A stretch of 19,584 nt of DNA, from contig JBEKLJ010000036.1 in the NCBI GenBank assembly GCA_050010255.1, forward strand, positions 1 through 19,584. The letters run 5' to 3'. Position numbers and translations under genes: made by a program. Every line of letters begins with the position of its first letter. The stretch's first letter is position 1. The DNA is from JBEKLJ01 sp050010255. Its GTDB lineage: Bacteria; Acidobacteriota; Terriglobia; Bryobacterales; Bryobacteraceae. Of the stretch, positions 13,738 to 19,584 are shown piece after piece. Below the pieces are notes generated by a model, which was given only the letters and a program-made list of their open reading frames with translations, ran no database searches and had not been told where the DNA came from.

Positions 13738-14790
13738 ATGCTATATTGCGCCAACTGCGGGAACAAAGTGCACAGTGACCACGTTTTTTGCGGGACCTGT
13801 GGCACTCGCCAACGTCAGGATTCCGTGTTAAGTAGCCCACCCAAGCCTGCGCGGGTTGACGGAACTCCAGCGGAGACTGGAATCCCCGCCAAACAGACCC
13901 TCCCGCACAAAGTTTGCGCGGCCTGCAACGAGGCTGTAGCGGTTAGTGCCATCGCGTGTCCGAAGTGCGGTCGAGGCGTATTTGAAACGCCCAAGACCGC
14001 CCGTGAAGCCGGCAAAGGCGCGTTCGCGATCATCGACATCCCCAAGGCGATGACCGTTCTGGACGACGTGGGGCTCCTAACCCTGGAGAAGGTGGCGCTC
14101 ATCGAGAGAACACTCGACATGGTGGCGGCCAGCGGCGAGAACGGAGCCAAAGCGCTGTTGGAAGTTGTTGCAAGAGGGCTGAGGCTCGGCGGCGCAACTA
14201 TTGGAGTCTCTTATCTCGGCCAGTTTGCCGATTTCGAACGGTCGAGAAAACGATTTGCCATCAAGGCATTAGGCCGTGCGCGTTGCAGGCAAGCCGTTCC
14301 GGTTCTCGCAGCGCTGGTTCGTGGCGCAACGTCAGACTCAGAGTTCCAGGATACCGTTCAGTCATATGCCGCAACGGCCCTGGGGGACATTGGAGCCCAA
14401 GAGGCGGTGACGTCTCTTGAGGCCTGCCTGCAAAACTCCGGTGGGCGCACTCGGCTGAAGGCTGCCGCGGCAGAGGCGTTAGGTCGGCTGCAGGGCCTAG
14501 CTACGGTCAACCCCTGGGAGGTCATCAAGAAGGCAGAGAAGTTGTTTCGGGTGGAGCAGAGCGAAGAAAGGCTTCGCCTCCTGGATCAAATCGACACTCG
14601 GGCCTTTGACCGTCTCAGTGCACAGGAGAAGTACTACGTCTGGTATCTGCGAGGCATGGCCCACAAGTCCCAAGGCGACCGAGATCGCGCCATCGCTTGC
14701 CTGGAGGCCGGTCTCAAGTTCTTCAATTCACGAACGGCGCTGGCTTGGAAGGAGCTCGAGGAACTCAGGAGAATGCCCGGTAGAGCGTAG
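13738..14790 (+). CDS. Double zinc-ribbon protein with HEAT-like and TPR-like repeats, function unknown
   Basis: A 350-residue protein without signal peptide or membrane segments. The first zinc ribbon uses C4, C7, C18 and C21 (YCANCGN, FCGTCG); after a proline-rich linker a second uses C60, C63, C74 and C77. Residues about 135-255 are alpha-helical with HEAT/PBS-lyase-like units (IKALGRARCRQAVPVLAALV and AATALGDIGAQEAVTSLEAC). Residues 298-331 resemble one TPR (YYVWYLRGMAHKSQGDRDRA). Such layouts suggest protein-protein scaffolding; no enzymatic motif is seen. Start at 13738 because GGAGGTGA lies 4 bases upstream; the frame opens at 13633 without a site. Two sampled 60-base lines are 52-57 % GC against about 70 % in the neighbouring reductase, a hint of foreign origin. 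It lies between the two copies of an 80-bp direct repeat and is followed at once by a three-way-junction structure. Confidence 0.8.
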   Translation: MLYCANCGNKVHSDHVFCGTCGTRQRQDSVLSSPPKPARVDGTPAETGIPAKQTLPHKVCAACNEAVAVSAIACPKCGRGVFETPKTAREAGKGAFAIIDIPKAMTVLDDVGLLTLEKVALIERTLDMVAASGENGAKALLEVVARGLRLGGATIGVSYLGQFADFERSRKRFAIKALGRARCRQAVPVLAALVRGATSDSEFQDTVQSYAATALGDIGAQEAVTSLEACLQNSGGRTRLKAAAAEALGRLQGLATVNPWEVIKKAEKLFRVEQSEERLRLLDQIDTRAFDRLSAQEKYYVWYLRGMAHKSQGDRDRAIACLEAGLKFFNSRTALAWKELEELRRMPGRA

Positions 14791-14795
14791 AAAGT

Positions 14796-14867
14796 AGCGA
14801 CTCTCACCCCGGAAGGCGTCGTAGCCTTCTGGGAAATTCTTCCACTAGAAGAAAGTAGAGAGTCGCT
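14796..14867 (+). ncRNA. Three-way-junction structured element (RNA or DNA) after the zinc-ribbon gene
   Basis: The outer stem is agcgactctc (14796-14805) with gagagtcgct (14858-14867), 10 bp and perfect. Inside are two hairpins: cccggaaggc/gccttctggg (14808-14817 with 14824-14833, one G-U pair, 6-base loop) and ttcttc/gaagaa (14837-14842 with 14848-14853, 5-base loop). It starts 5 bases after the stop codon. It is not a tRNA and has no T-tract. It could be a 3'-UTR structure or the folded end of a mobile element; I cannot name a family. Confidence 0.5.
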
Positions 14868-15000
14868 TGGAAAGACCACACCAGATTGCGGACCGCCGCG
14901 CGATCGAGCGGTTCGAAACATGCTTGAAGAACCGCCAGGATCCGGTTCAACTGGTGCTGCCCGCCATCGAGATCGCCGCCACCCGGTTGCCCGAGTCTTC
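14868..15000. other. Unassigned sequence between the structured element and repeat copy B
   Basis: GC rises again here. A plus-strand open stretch reads RRAIERFETCLKNRQDPV and then QLVLPAIEIAATRLPESS, which looks protein-like. It has no ribosome site and runs into the repeat and, out of frame, into the reductase gene. It may be the tail of a displaced gene. No family recognised. Confidence 0.3.
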
Positions 15001-15080
15001 CCGGCGTCCGGCGCCGCCTGTGCTACTGTTGTGGGAAACATGGAGGAAGTGCTATGAACCGACGCGAGTTCCTGGCTTCC
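15001..15080 (+). repeat. 80-bp direct repeat, copy B (intact reductase leader)
   Basis: Partner of 13543-13622. It supplies the functional GGAGGAA ribosome site and ATG of the aldo/keto reductase. Similarity between the copies ends at codon 9. Confidence 0.85.
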
Positions 15081-15920
15081 GGCGTGACGATCGCGGGGGC
15101 GGCGCTGGCGCGCTTTCCCTTTCCCCTGTATGCAAGCGGCACAAAGAAGCTGGCCAGCGACCGCATCCATCTCGGCCCGATGAAGGTCGAGTTGAGCCGA
15201 ATGGCGATGGGCACGGGCACCAACGGTTATGGCAGCAGCTCGAACCAGACCCGCCAGCTCGGCGTCCGTGGCCTAGCGGACCTGCTCCAGGCTGCCTTCG
15301 ACCAAGGGGTCACCTTCTGGGATTCCGCCGACGCTTACGGCAGCCACCCGCACGTCAAGGAGGCCCTCAAGCGCGTCCCGCGAGATAAAGTGACCATCCT
15401 CACCAAGACTCACGCCTCCACCGAGCAGCAGGCGCGCGCCGATCTGGACCGTTTCCGGCGCGAAATCGGCACCGACTACATCGACATCTTGCTGCTGCAC
15501 GACATGGAGCGCGACGACTGGCCCGAGCGGAAGAGGGGCGCCATGGCCGCTATCAGCGAGGCGCGCCAAAAGGGCATCGTGAAAACGCACGGCACCTCGT
15601 GCCACACCCTCGGAGCCTTGAAAGCCGTGGCCGCCAGCCCGTGGGTGCAGGTGGACCTGGCGCGCATCAACCCGGCGCAAATAGCGATGGACGCCGACCC
15701 CAGGACGGTGGCCTCCGTGCTTCGGCAGATGAAGGCCGCCGGCAAGGGCGTGATCGGCATGAAGATCCTCGGCGCCGGCGGCCTCAGCCACCGGGTCGAT
15801 GAAGCGCTTCAGTACGCGCTCGCGCTGGACTGCGTGGATTGCTTCACCATCGGAGTCGAGAACCGCGGCCAGCTCCAGGACCTGCTTAGGCGCATTCCGG
15901 CGGCCAGCACCCGCGGCTGA
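15054..15920 (+). CDS. Tat-exported aldo/keto reductase family oxidoreductase
   Basis: A 288-residue TIM-barrel oxidoreductase with an N-terminal twin-arginine signal (NRREFLASG, then a hydrophobic stretch to about residue 20), so it probably folds in the cytoplasm and is exported. The catalytic tetrad of the aldo/keto reductase family is intact: D90 and Y95 in FWDSADAYGSH, K118 in LTKTH and H149 in LLLHD. MAMGTGTNGYG near the N-terminus and IGMKILGAGGL later fit the barrel. Members reduce carbonyls with NADPH, but an exported version may keep a bound nucleotide or use another donor; the substrate is unknown. GGAGGAA lies 6 bases before the ATG. The upstream leader and first nine codons are duplicated at 13543-13622, so this gene may once have followed the peroxiredoxin directly. 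Its 3' end faces the convergent glycosyltransferase. Confidence 0.87.
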   Translation: MNRREFLASGVTIAGAALARFPFPLYASGTKKLASDRIHLGPMKVELSRMAMGTGTNGYGSSSNQTRQLGVRGLADLLQAAFDQGVTFWDSADAYGSHPHVKEALKRVPRDKVTILTKTHASTEQQARADLDRFRREIGTDYIDILLLHDMERDDWPERKRGAMAAISEARQKGIVKTHGTSCHTLGALKAVAASPWVQVDLARINPAQIAMDADPRTVASVLRQMKAAGKGVIGMKILGAGGLSHRVDEALQYALALDCVDCFTIGVENRGQLQDLLRRIPAASTRG

Positions 15921-15991
15921 CGCACAACCGGTTCGATGCCGCGCTCTGCCGGCTAGGCAAACTTCCGCAGTTCCGGGCTCACGGCCACTCT

Positions 15992-16966
15992 CTAACGCGC
16001 CTCGTCCTGCATGTGCTTCTCGCGGCGGCAGCGGATCTCGCGCACGGCGTAGATGCGGCGGTCCTGGCTCTCGAAGTAGGTCCGCATGAGGAGCTCGCCG
16101 ATCAGCCCGGTGGAGAACATCATCAGCCCGGCCAGCAGCAGCAGGCCCCCGGCCAGCATCAGCGGCCCGTGCTCGCTGACGATGTCGTGGCCGCTGGTGA
16201 GCTTGTGAATGGCCAGCCAGCCCAGCACGCCCCCGCCGAGCACCGAGCTCGCCAGGCCCAGCTTGCCGAAGAAATGCATCGGGCGCGTGAGGTAGCTCAG
16301 CAGGAACTTGATCGTGAGGAGGTCGAACAGCACGGCCAGCGTGCGCCCCAGGCCATAGTGCGAGCCGCCGGAAGACCGCAGCACGTTCTGGATCGGCACC
16401 TCGGCCACCCGCGCACCGTAAACGGTGGCCAGCGCCGGGATGAAGCGGTGCAGCTCGCCGTACAGGTTGATGTCCTTGAGCACCTCGGCCCGGTAGGCCT
16501 TGAAAGTCGTTCCGAAGTCGTGCAGCTCGACGCCCGAGAGCCTGGCCATCATCCAGTTGGCGACGCGCGAGGGCAGCCTGCGCGTGAGGGCGTTATCGAC
16601 GCGCACCTTGCGCCAGCCGCTGGCGATGTCGTAGCCTTCGTCGATCTTTTCCAGCAACGCCGGGATGTCTTCCGGCGCGTGCTGGAGGTCGCCGTCCATC
16701 GAGACCACCACTTCTCCGGCCGCCTCGTGGAAGCCGGCCGAGAGCGCTGCGGTCTGGCCGAAGTTCCGCCGCAACTGCACTACCTTCAGATGAACGTCCG
16801 TCTCGGCCAGGTTCGCCAGCAGGTCGAAGCTGCGGTCGGTCGAAGCATCGTCGATGAAGATGATTTCATAGGGCCGGCCGAGCGCGCTCAGGACCGCCGT
16901 GAGCCGGTCGTAGAGCGGCAGCAGCGAGGGCTCCTCGTTGTGAACCGGGATGACGACCGAGAGCAT
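15992..16966 (-). CDS. Family 2 glycosyltransferase, membrane-anchored (polyprenyl-phosphate sugar transferase type)
   Basis: A 324-residue GT2 enzyme of the dolichol-phosphate mannose synthase/GtrB/ArnC class, which moves a sugar from a nucleotide donor to a polyprenyl phosphate on the inner membrane face. The N-terminal GT-A domain shows LSVVIPVHNEE (2-12), IIFIDDASTDRS (35-46) and the metal/nucleotide motif MDGDLQH (DGD at 91-93). The C-terminus has two predicted transmembrane helices, about 231-254 and 268-293, as in GtrB. Such proteins prime glycan modification of lipopolysaccharide, lipid A or exported polymers; the sugar cannot be deduced. No clear ribosome site precedes the ATG. It is separated from mazF by about 50 bases on the same strand, so read-through from the toxin-antitoxin promoter is possible. 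No other glycan genes adjoin it. Confidence 0.9.
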   Translation of the reverse strand: MLSVVIPVHNEEPSLLPLYDRLTAVLSALGRPYEIIFIDDASTDRSFDLLANLAETDVHLKVVQLRRNFGQTAALSAGFHEAAGEVVVSMDGDLQHAPEDIPALLEKIDEGYDIASGWRKVRVDNALTRRLPSRVANWMMARLSGVELHDFGTTFKAYRAEVLKDINLYGELHRFIPALATVYGARVAEVPIQNVLRSSGGSHYGLGRTLAVLFDLLTIKFLLSYLTRPMHFFGKLGLASSVLGGGVLGWLAIHKLTSGHDIVSEHGPLMLAGGLLLLAGLMMFSTGLIGELLMRTYFESQDRRIYAVREIRCRREKHMQDEAR

Positions 16967-17019
16967 CGTTGTTACTCAGTCTAGCAACACGGCCTCCGGG
17001 GCTGCGCTGAGAGCGCGGA

Positions 17020-17364
17020 CTAGTCCAGCAGCGTCCGCACGCGCGCGAGAACGTCCGCGACCAGTTCTGCCGGCAGAGTTTCCACCCACTTGCCCTGCCG
17101 TTCCCTGTAATCCAGCGTGCGCACCTGGTGGCACAAGACCACTCCCTGCGTGCGCGTCGCAGCCGCGCTGAGCGAAACGGCAAAGCCGTGCTCTCTGGCA
17201 AACTCCCCGCCTAGCGTAACCGGGCAAACGAGCAAGAGGCCGAACCGATTGAACTCCAAGGGCGATAGGACCAGCACGAATCGCTTGCCGCGCTGTTCCC
17301 GCCCTTTGGTGGGGTCGAGGTCGATATGGAGGACATCGCCGCGATCCGGGATGCCCCGCTTCAC
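17020..17364 (-). CDS. mazF: MazF/PemK-type endoribonuclease toxin
   Basis: A 114-residue toxin of the MazF/CcdB fold that cleaves mRNA at short sequence motifs. RGDVLHIDLDPTKGREQRGK at the N-terminus and the FVLVLSP and LLVCPVT strands are diagnostic, as is the late LCHQVRTLDYRER segment. The GTG start overlaps the antitoxin stop as GTGA (17364-17361), indicating coupled translation with antitoxin made first. Length and conserved residues look intact, so it is probably active. Cleavage specificity cannot be predicted. Second toxin-antitoxin toxin in this window. Confidence 0.92.
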   Translation of the reverse strand: MKRGIPDRGDVLHIDLDPTKGREQRGKRFVLVLSPLEFNRFGLLLVCPVTLGGEFAREHGFAVSLSAAATRTQGVVLCHQVRTLDYRERQGKWVETLPAELVADVLARVRTLLD

Positions 17365-17621
17365 AGCGCTTCTCTCCCGACGGGGCCCGTCTCCAGCCAG
17401 GAGCGGTCCCTCCGCCGGGGCGCCAGATCCGAGCGTCGGCAGCGCGACAGAAGCTCGGCCAGCGTGTAGCGCGGCTTCGCTTCGGGTGCAACAATCAGCC
17501 GGCCGTTCTCGACGCTCACCTGGACCCGAGAGCCGGCCTCGAGGTCAACCAGGCTCAAGATCTTCTTCGGAACGGCCATCACAACCGATCCGCCCAGATT
17601 GCGAAGAGTCACGGTCGCCAT
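17361..17621 (-). CDS. mazE: MazE-type AbrB-fold antitoxin
   Basis: An 86-residue antitoxin with a SpoVT/AbrB swapped-hairpin DNA-binding domain (about residues 1-50: VTLRNLGGSVVMAVPKK, then LEAGSRVQVSVENGRLIV). Its C-terminal tail should bind MazF. Start set at 17621 (MATVTLRN) because gagagga lies about 7 bases upstream; the frame could begin at 17636 with five more residues but without a better site. It precedes and overlaps mazF. A TATACT hexamer at 17651-17646 is a plausible -10 element, and the protein probably represses its own promoter as in other mazEF loci. The tail is unusually rich in arginine (about 54-75) compared with the acidic tail typical of E. coli MazE. Confidence 0.85.
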   Translation of the reverse strand: MATVTLRNLGGSVVMAVPKKILSLVDLEAGSRVQVSVENGRLIVAPEAKPRYTLAELLSRCRRSDLAPRRRDRSWLETGPVGREAL

Positions 17622-17645
17622 GCCACATCCTCTCAATTATGGATA

Positions 17646-17651
17646 AGTATA
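17646..17651 (-). promoter_or_regulatory. Possible -10 element of mazEF
   Basis: TATACT on the minus strand, 24 bases before the mazE ATG, in a short AT-rich island within GC-rich DNA. No -35 hexamer is found at normal spacing, so the call is tentative. Confidence 0.25.
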
Positions 17652-17745
17652 ACACACATCCGGCCGGCGGGCCCCGGCCAGCGTGCAACTTGAGTGGATG
17701 CGCCTCTATCGCGCGCCGCAACAGGTTGTTGGTGAGAAATGCGGG

Positions 17746-18885
17746 CTACAGCGTGGTCGAGCCCTCGCCCAGCTTGACGCGCACCTTGGTGGTTTGCCCG
17801 TTGCGGAAGAGGGTCAGCTCCAGCGTGTCGCCGGGCCGCTTGCCGTGCAGGGCGCGCATGAGCGCGTCGCGGCTCTCCACCGCGTGACCGTCGATGTTCA
17901 TGATCAGATCGCCGCCGGCGGGGACTTCGTACATGCCGATCTGCACCGTGCGGCGCGCGCCCCGCAGGCCCGCCGCCTCGGCCGCCGAGCCGGACTCCAC
18001 GCTGACGATCAGTAGCCCGCCCTCGGCCGGCAGGTTCAGCGCTTCGGCCAGGTCGCCGGCCACGTACATGACGTTCACGCCCAGCCGCGGCGGCGCGAAG
18101 TGGCCCTTCTGGGCGTACTCGTTCAGCATCGTCTTGGCGCGGTTGATGGGCATGGCGAAGCCGATGCCGATGTTGGACCCCGGGCCGTAAATGGCCGTGT
18201 TGATGCCAATCACGCTGCCGTGGGAGTCCAGCAGCGGCCCGCCGCTGTTGCCCGGGTTGATGGCCGCATCGGTCTGGATCATGCCCTCCAGCGTGCGGCC
18301 GCTCTCGTCGCGCAGGCTGCGGCCAAGCGAGCTGACGATGCCCGTTGTCAGCGTCCCCTCCAGCCCGAACGGGTTGCCAATGGCGAGCACCTTCTGGCCC
18401 ACCTGGACCGGATCGGAGTCCCCAAGGTGCAGGAAGGGGAGCTTCTTGCGCGGTTCGATCCTGATGAGCGCAACGTCGTTGGCCGGGTCGTGCGCCAGCA
18501 CCCGGGCCCGGTACTTCGACTGGTCCGCCAGCGTCACCTCCATCTCCTGGGCGCCGGAGATGACGTGGTCGTTGGTCAGGATGCGCCCGGTGTCGTCCAC
18601 CAGAAAGCCCGACCCGGTGCCCTGCTGCGGAATGATCTCCAGGAACCAGTTCCGCCGGTAGACCGTGCTGGTTATGTTGACCACGGCCGTGTGGGCGCCC
18701 TTGTAGATCTCGATATTGTTCTGCTCGTCGGTGCCCAGCCCGGCCGAGCGGGTCACCTCCGGCCCCGTCCAGATCTGGCTGGCCGGTGCGGGCCGGAGCA
18801 CATTGAGCGGACTCCACCGGGCCGATGTCAGGTACAGGAATCCGCCCACCAGCAGCGTAACCAGCAACAGCGTGCGCAACTTCAT
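17746..18885 (-). CDS. HtrA/DegP-family serine protease with one PDZ domain
   Basis: A 379-residue membrane-anchored or exported protease of the HtrA/DegS type, acting on misfolded envelope proteins or in stress signalling. An N-terminal hydrophobic helix (5-20) serves as anchor or signal. The trypsin-like domain contains H107 (LTNDHVIS), D137 (NDVALI) and S214 (NPGNSGGPL). A single PDZ domain covers about 265-372, including GGDLIMNIDGHAV. One PDZ and a TM anchor resemble DegS more than DegP. The ATG overlaps the coaE stop as ATGA (18885-18882), and a GGAG lies about 9 bases upstream. The frame continues upstream to 19494, but that is coaE in another frame. Third gene of a folD-coaE-htrA cluster. 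The catalytic triad looks intact. Confidence 0.92.
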   Translation of the reverse strand: MKLRTLLLVTLLVGGFLYLTSARWSPLNVLRPAPASQIWTGPEVTRSAGLGTDEQNNIEIYKGAHTAVVNITSTVYRRNWFLEIIPQQGTGSGFLVDDTGRILTNDHVISGAQEMEVTLADQSKYRARVLAHDPANDVALIRIEPRKKLPFLHLGDSDPVQVGQKVLAIGNPFGLEGTLTTGIVSSLGRSLRDESGRTLEGMIQTDAAINPGNSGGPLLDSHGSVIGINTAIYGPGSNIGIGFAMPINRAKTMLNEYAQKGHFAPPRLGVNVMYVAGDLAEALNLPAEGGLLIVSVESGSAAEAAGLRGARRTVQIGMYEVPAGGDLIMNIDGHAVESRDALMRALHGKRPGDTLELTLFRNGQTTKVRVKLGEGSTTL

Positions 18886-19487
18886 TGGGGAATGCTCCGA
18901 AGCAGATTGTAGGTCTCTCTTACTTGACGCAGCGTATCCTCTTTGGTTCCCGAGGTGTCGACGATGTAATCGGCGAATCTGCGCTTTTCCTCGAGCGGCA
19001 TCTGCCGCGCCAGGCGCGCCAGCGCCTCCGGGAGCGTTAGGCCGTCGCGCTCCCGGGCGCGCTCGATCTGCTGCTCGTCTCGGCAGACCGCCAGGATGAT
19101 CTTCCGGAACCGGCGGTAGCTGCCGTTCTCGATCAGGATGGCGGCCTCGAGCACCGCGATTCCGCGCGGGTCGCGGGCCTCGATCTCCGCCAGCAGCTCC
19201 TCTTCGCGCCGGATCACCGGGGGGTGCACCAGCCGGTTCAGCGCGGCCAGCCGCTCGGGGTCGCCGAAGACCGCCGCGCCCAGCCGCCGCCGGTTGATCC
19301 TTCCATCCGGCTCCAGGATCCCGCCGCCGAACTCGCCGACAACCGCGGCGTAAGCATCGCCGCCCGGCTCGAGCGCCGCGTGGCCGAGCTCGTCCGCGCG
19401 AATCAGGTGGCAGCCCAGGCTGGCAAGTGCCTGGCCGACGAAACTCTTGCCCGTCGCCAGCCCGCCCGTCAGTCCCACTCTCAGCAT
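18882..19487 (-). CDS. coaE: Dephospho-CoA kinase
   Basis: A 201-residue enzyme phosphorylating the 3'-hydroxyl of dephospho-CoA with ATP, the last step of coenzyme A synthesis in the cytoplasm. The P-loop reads GLTGGLATGKS (5-15, with K14 and S15). IRADELGHAAL carries the conserved D of the substrate-binding D-x-x-x-H segment (family DADxxxH, here ADELGH). LNRLVHPPVI and DYIVDTSGT near the C-terminus are typical CoaE lines; family length is about 200. The ATG overlaps the folD stop by 7 bases, and its own stop overlaps htrA, so the three genes are probably co-transcribed and translationally coupled. No strong ribosome site is seen, which fits coupling. Confidence 0.95.
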   Translation of the reverse strand: MLRVGLTGGLATGKSFVGQALASLGCHLIRADELGHAALEPGGDAYAAVVGEFGGGILEPDGRINRRRLGAAVFGDPERLAALNRLVHPPVIRREEELLAEIEARDPRGIAVLEAAILIENGSYRRFRKIILAVCRDEQQIERARERDGLTLPEALARLARQMPLEEKRRFADYIVDTSGTKEDTLRQVRETYNLLRSIPQ

Positions 19488-19584
19488 GTCTCAAGCAGTC
19501 GCCGCTCGGCGGCCTGGATCGTGTTCACCATCAGCATGGCGATGGTCAGCGGGCCGACGCCGCCCGGCACCGGCGTGTAGGCAG
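19481..19584 (-). CDS. folD: FolD bifunctional methylenetetrahydrofolate dehydrogenase/cyclohydrolase, C-terminal fragment (cut by window edge)
   Basis: Only the last 34 full codons are present, ending at TGA 19483-19481. They read AYTPVPGGVGPLTIAMLMVN and then TIQAAERRLLETC. PGGVGPLT matches the well-known FolD signature near the C-terminus (PGGVGP-[MF]-T with L here), where NADP and helix contacts lie. The enzyme interconverts methylene-, methenyl- and formyl-tetrahydrofolate. It overlaps coaE by 7 bases, making it the upstream member of the cluster seen here. The rest of the gene lies beyond the right edge. Confidence 0.9.
   Translation of the reverse strand, partial: AYTPVPGGVGPLTIAMLMVNTIQAAERRLLETC

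Noticed and set aside
14867..15388. 173-codon frame beginning at a TTG after the structured element
   Set aside because: No ribosome site, and its second half lies out of frame inside the aldo/keto reductase gene; only the first about 45 codons could be a gene remnant.
15921..15991. Terminator between the convergent reductase and glycosyltransferase genes
   Set aside because: Only short weak inverted matches and no T-tract are present in this 71-base gap.
17633..18817. 394-codon minus frame overlapping htrA
   Set aside because: A low-complexity Arg/Gly/Ala-rich shadow of the protease frame, which has all catalytic motifs.
1..19584. CRISPR array, tRNA, rRNA, prophage or insertion-sequence transposase
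   Set aside because: No regularly spaced repeats, no cloverleaf with tRNA consensus, and no transposase or integrase motifs were found on reading both strands.

Overview
This is a GC-rich (roughly 65-70 %) bacterial chromosomal segment of dense, mostly ordinary genes. The gene mix suggests a soil-type Acidobacteriota member of the Solibacter/Bryobacter kind: Tat-exported oxidoreductases starting MNRREFLAS, a periplasmic molybdenum hydroxylase, a secreted GH9 glycosidase, a histidine kinase with repeated OB-fold-like sensor domains, vapBC and mazEF modules, and recurring GC-rich hairpin repeats. The taxonomic call is inference; no rRNA or tRNA gene is visible.

Layout. Positions 1-1193 hold the 3' end of a glycogen debranching enzyme (glgX). 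A repeat-rich spacer follows, then a vapBC toxin-antitoxin pair on the minus strand (1406-2094). A divergent GH9 cellulase-like gene (2313-4817) comes next, then a 445-base spacer with a hairpin/repeat cluster, and a 1211-residue hybrid sensor kinase (5263-8898). A second copy of the spacer repeat separates the kinase from a convergent three-gene operon for a PaoABC-type aldehyde/xanthine oxidoreductase (12793 to 9020, minus; order FeS, Mo, FAD).

The centre of interest is 12997-13542, divergent from that operon. It encodes an exported AhpC/TSA-type peroxiredoxin interrupted by one in-frame UGA exactly where the peroxidatic cysteine belongs (TGG-UGA-T). The UGA is followed at the right distance by a perfect 8-bp stem with a G-led loop, the expected form of a bacterial SECIS element. 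The simplest reading is a selenocysteine peroxiredoxin that routine gene calling would split into two fragments or label a pseudogene. Its divergent partner is an exported molybdo-flavo-iron-sulfur oxidoreductase, a possible source of reactive oxygen, so a functional link is plausible but unproven.

Downstream, 13543-15080 looks rearranged. An 80-bp segment carrying the upstream region and first codons of an aldo/keto reductase occurs twice as a direct repeat. Between the copies lie a lower-GC zinc-ribbon/HEAT-like/TPR-like gene and, five bases after its stop, a 72-nt sequence that folds into a three-way junction. The intact aldo/keto reductase (15054-15920) follows.

The rest is on the minus strand: a GT2 polyprenyl-phosphate glycosyltransferase (16966-15992), a mazEF pair (17621-17020), and an overlapping folD-coaE-htrA cluster running in from the right edge.
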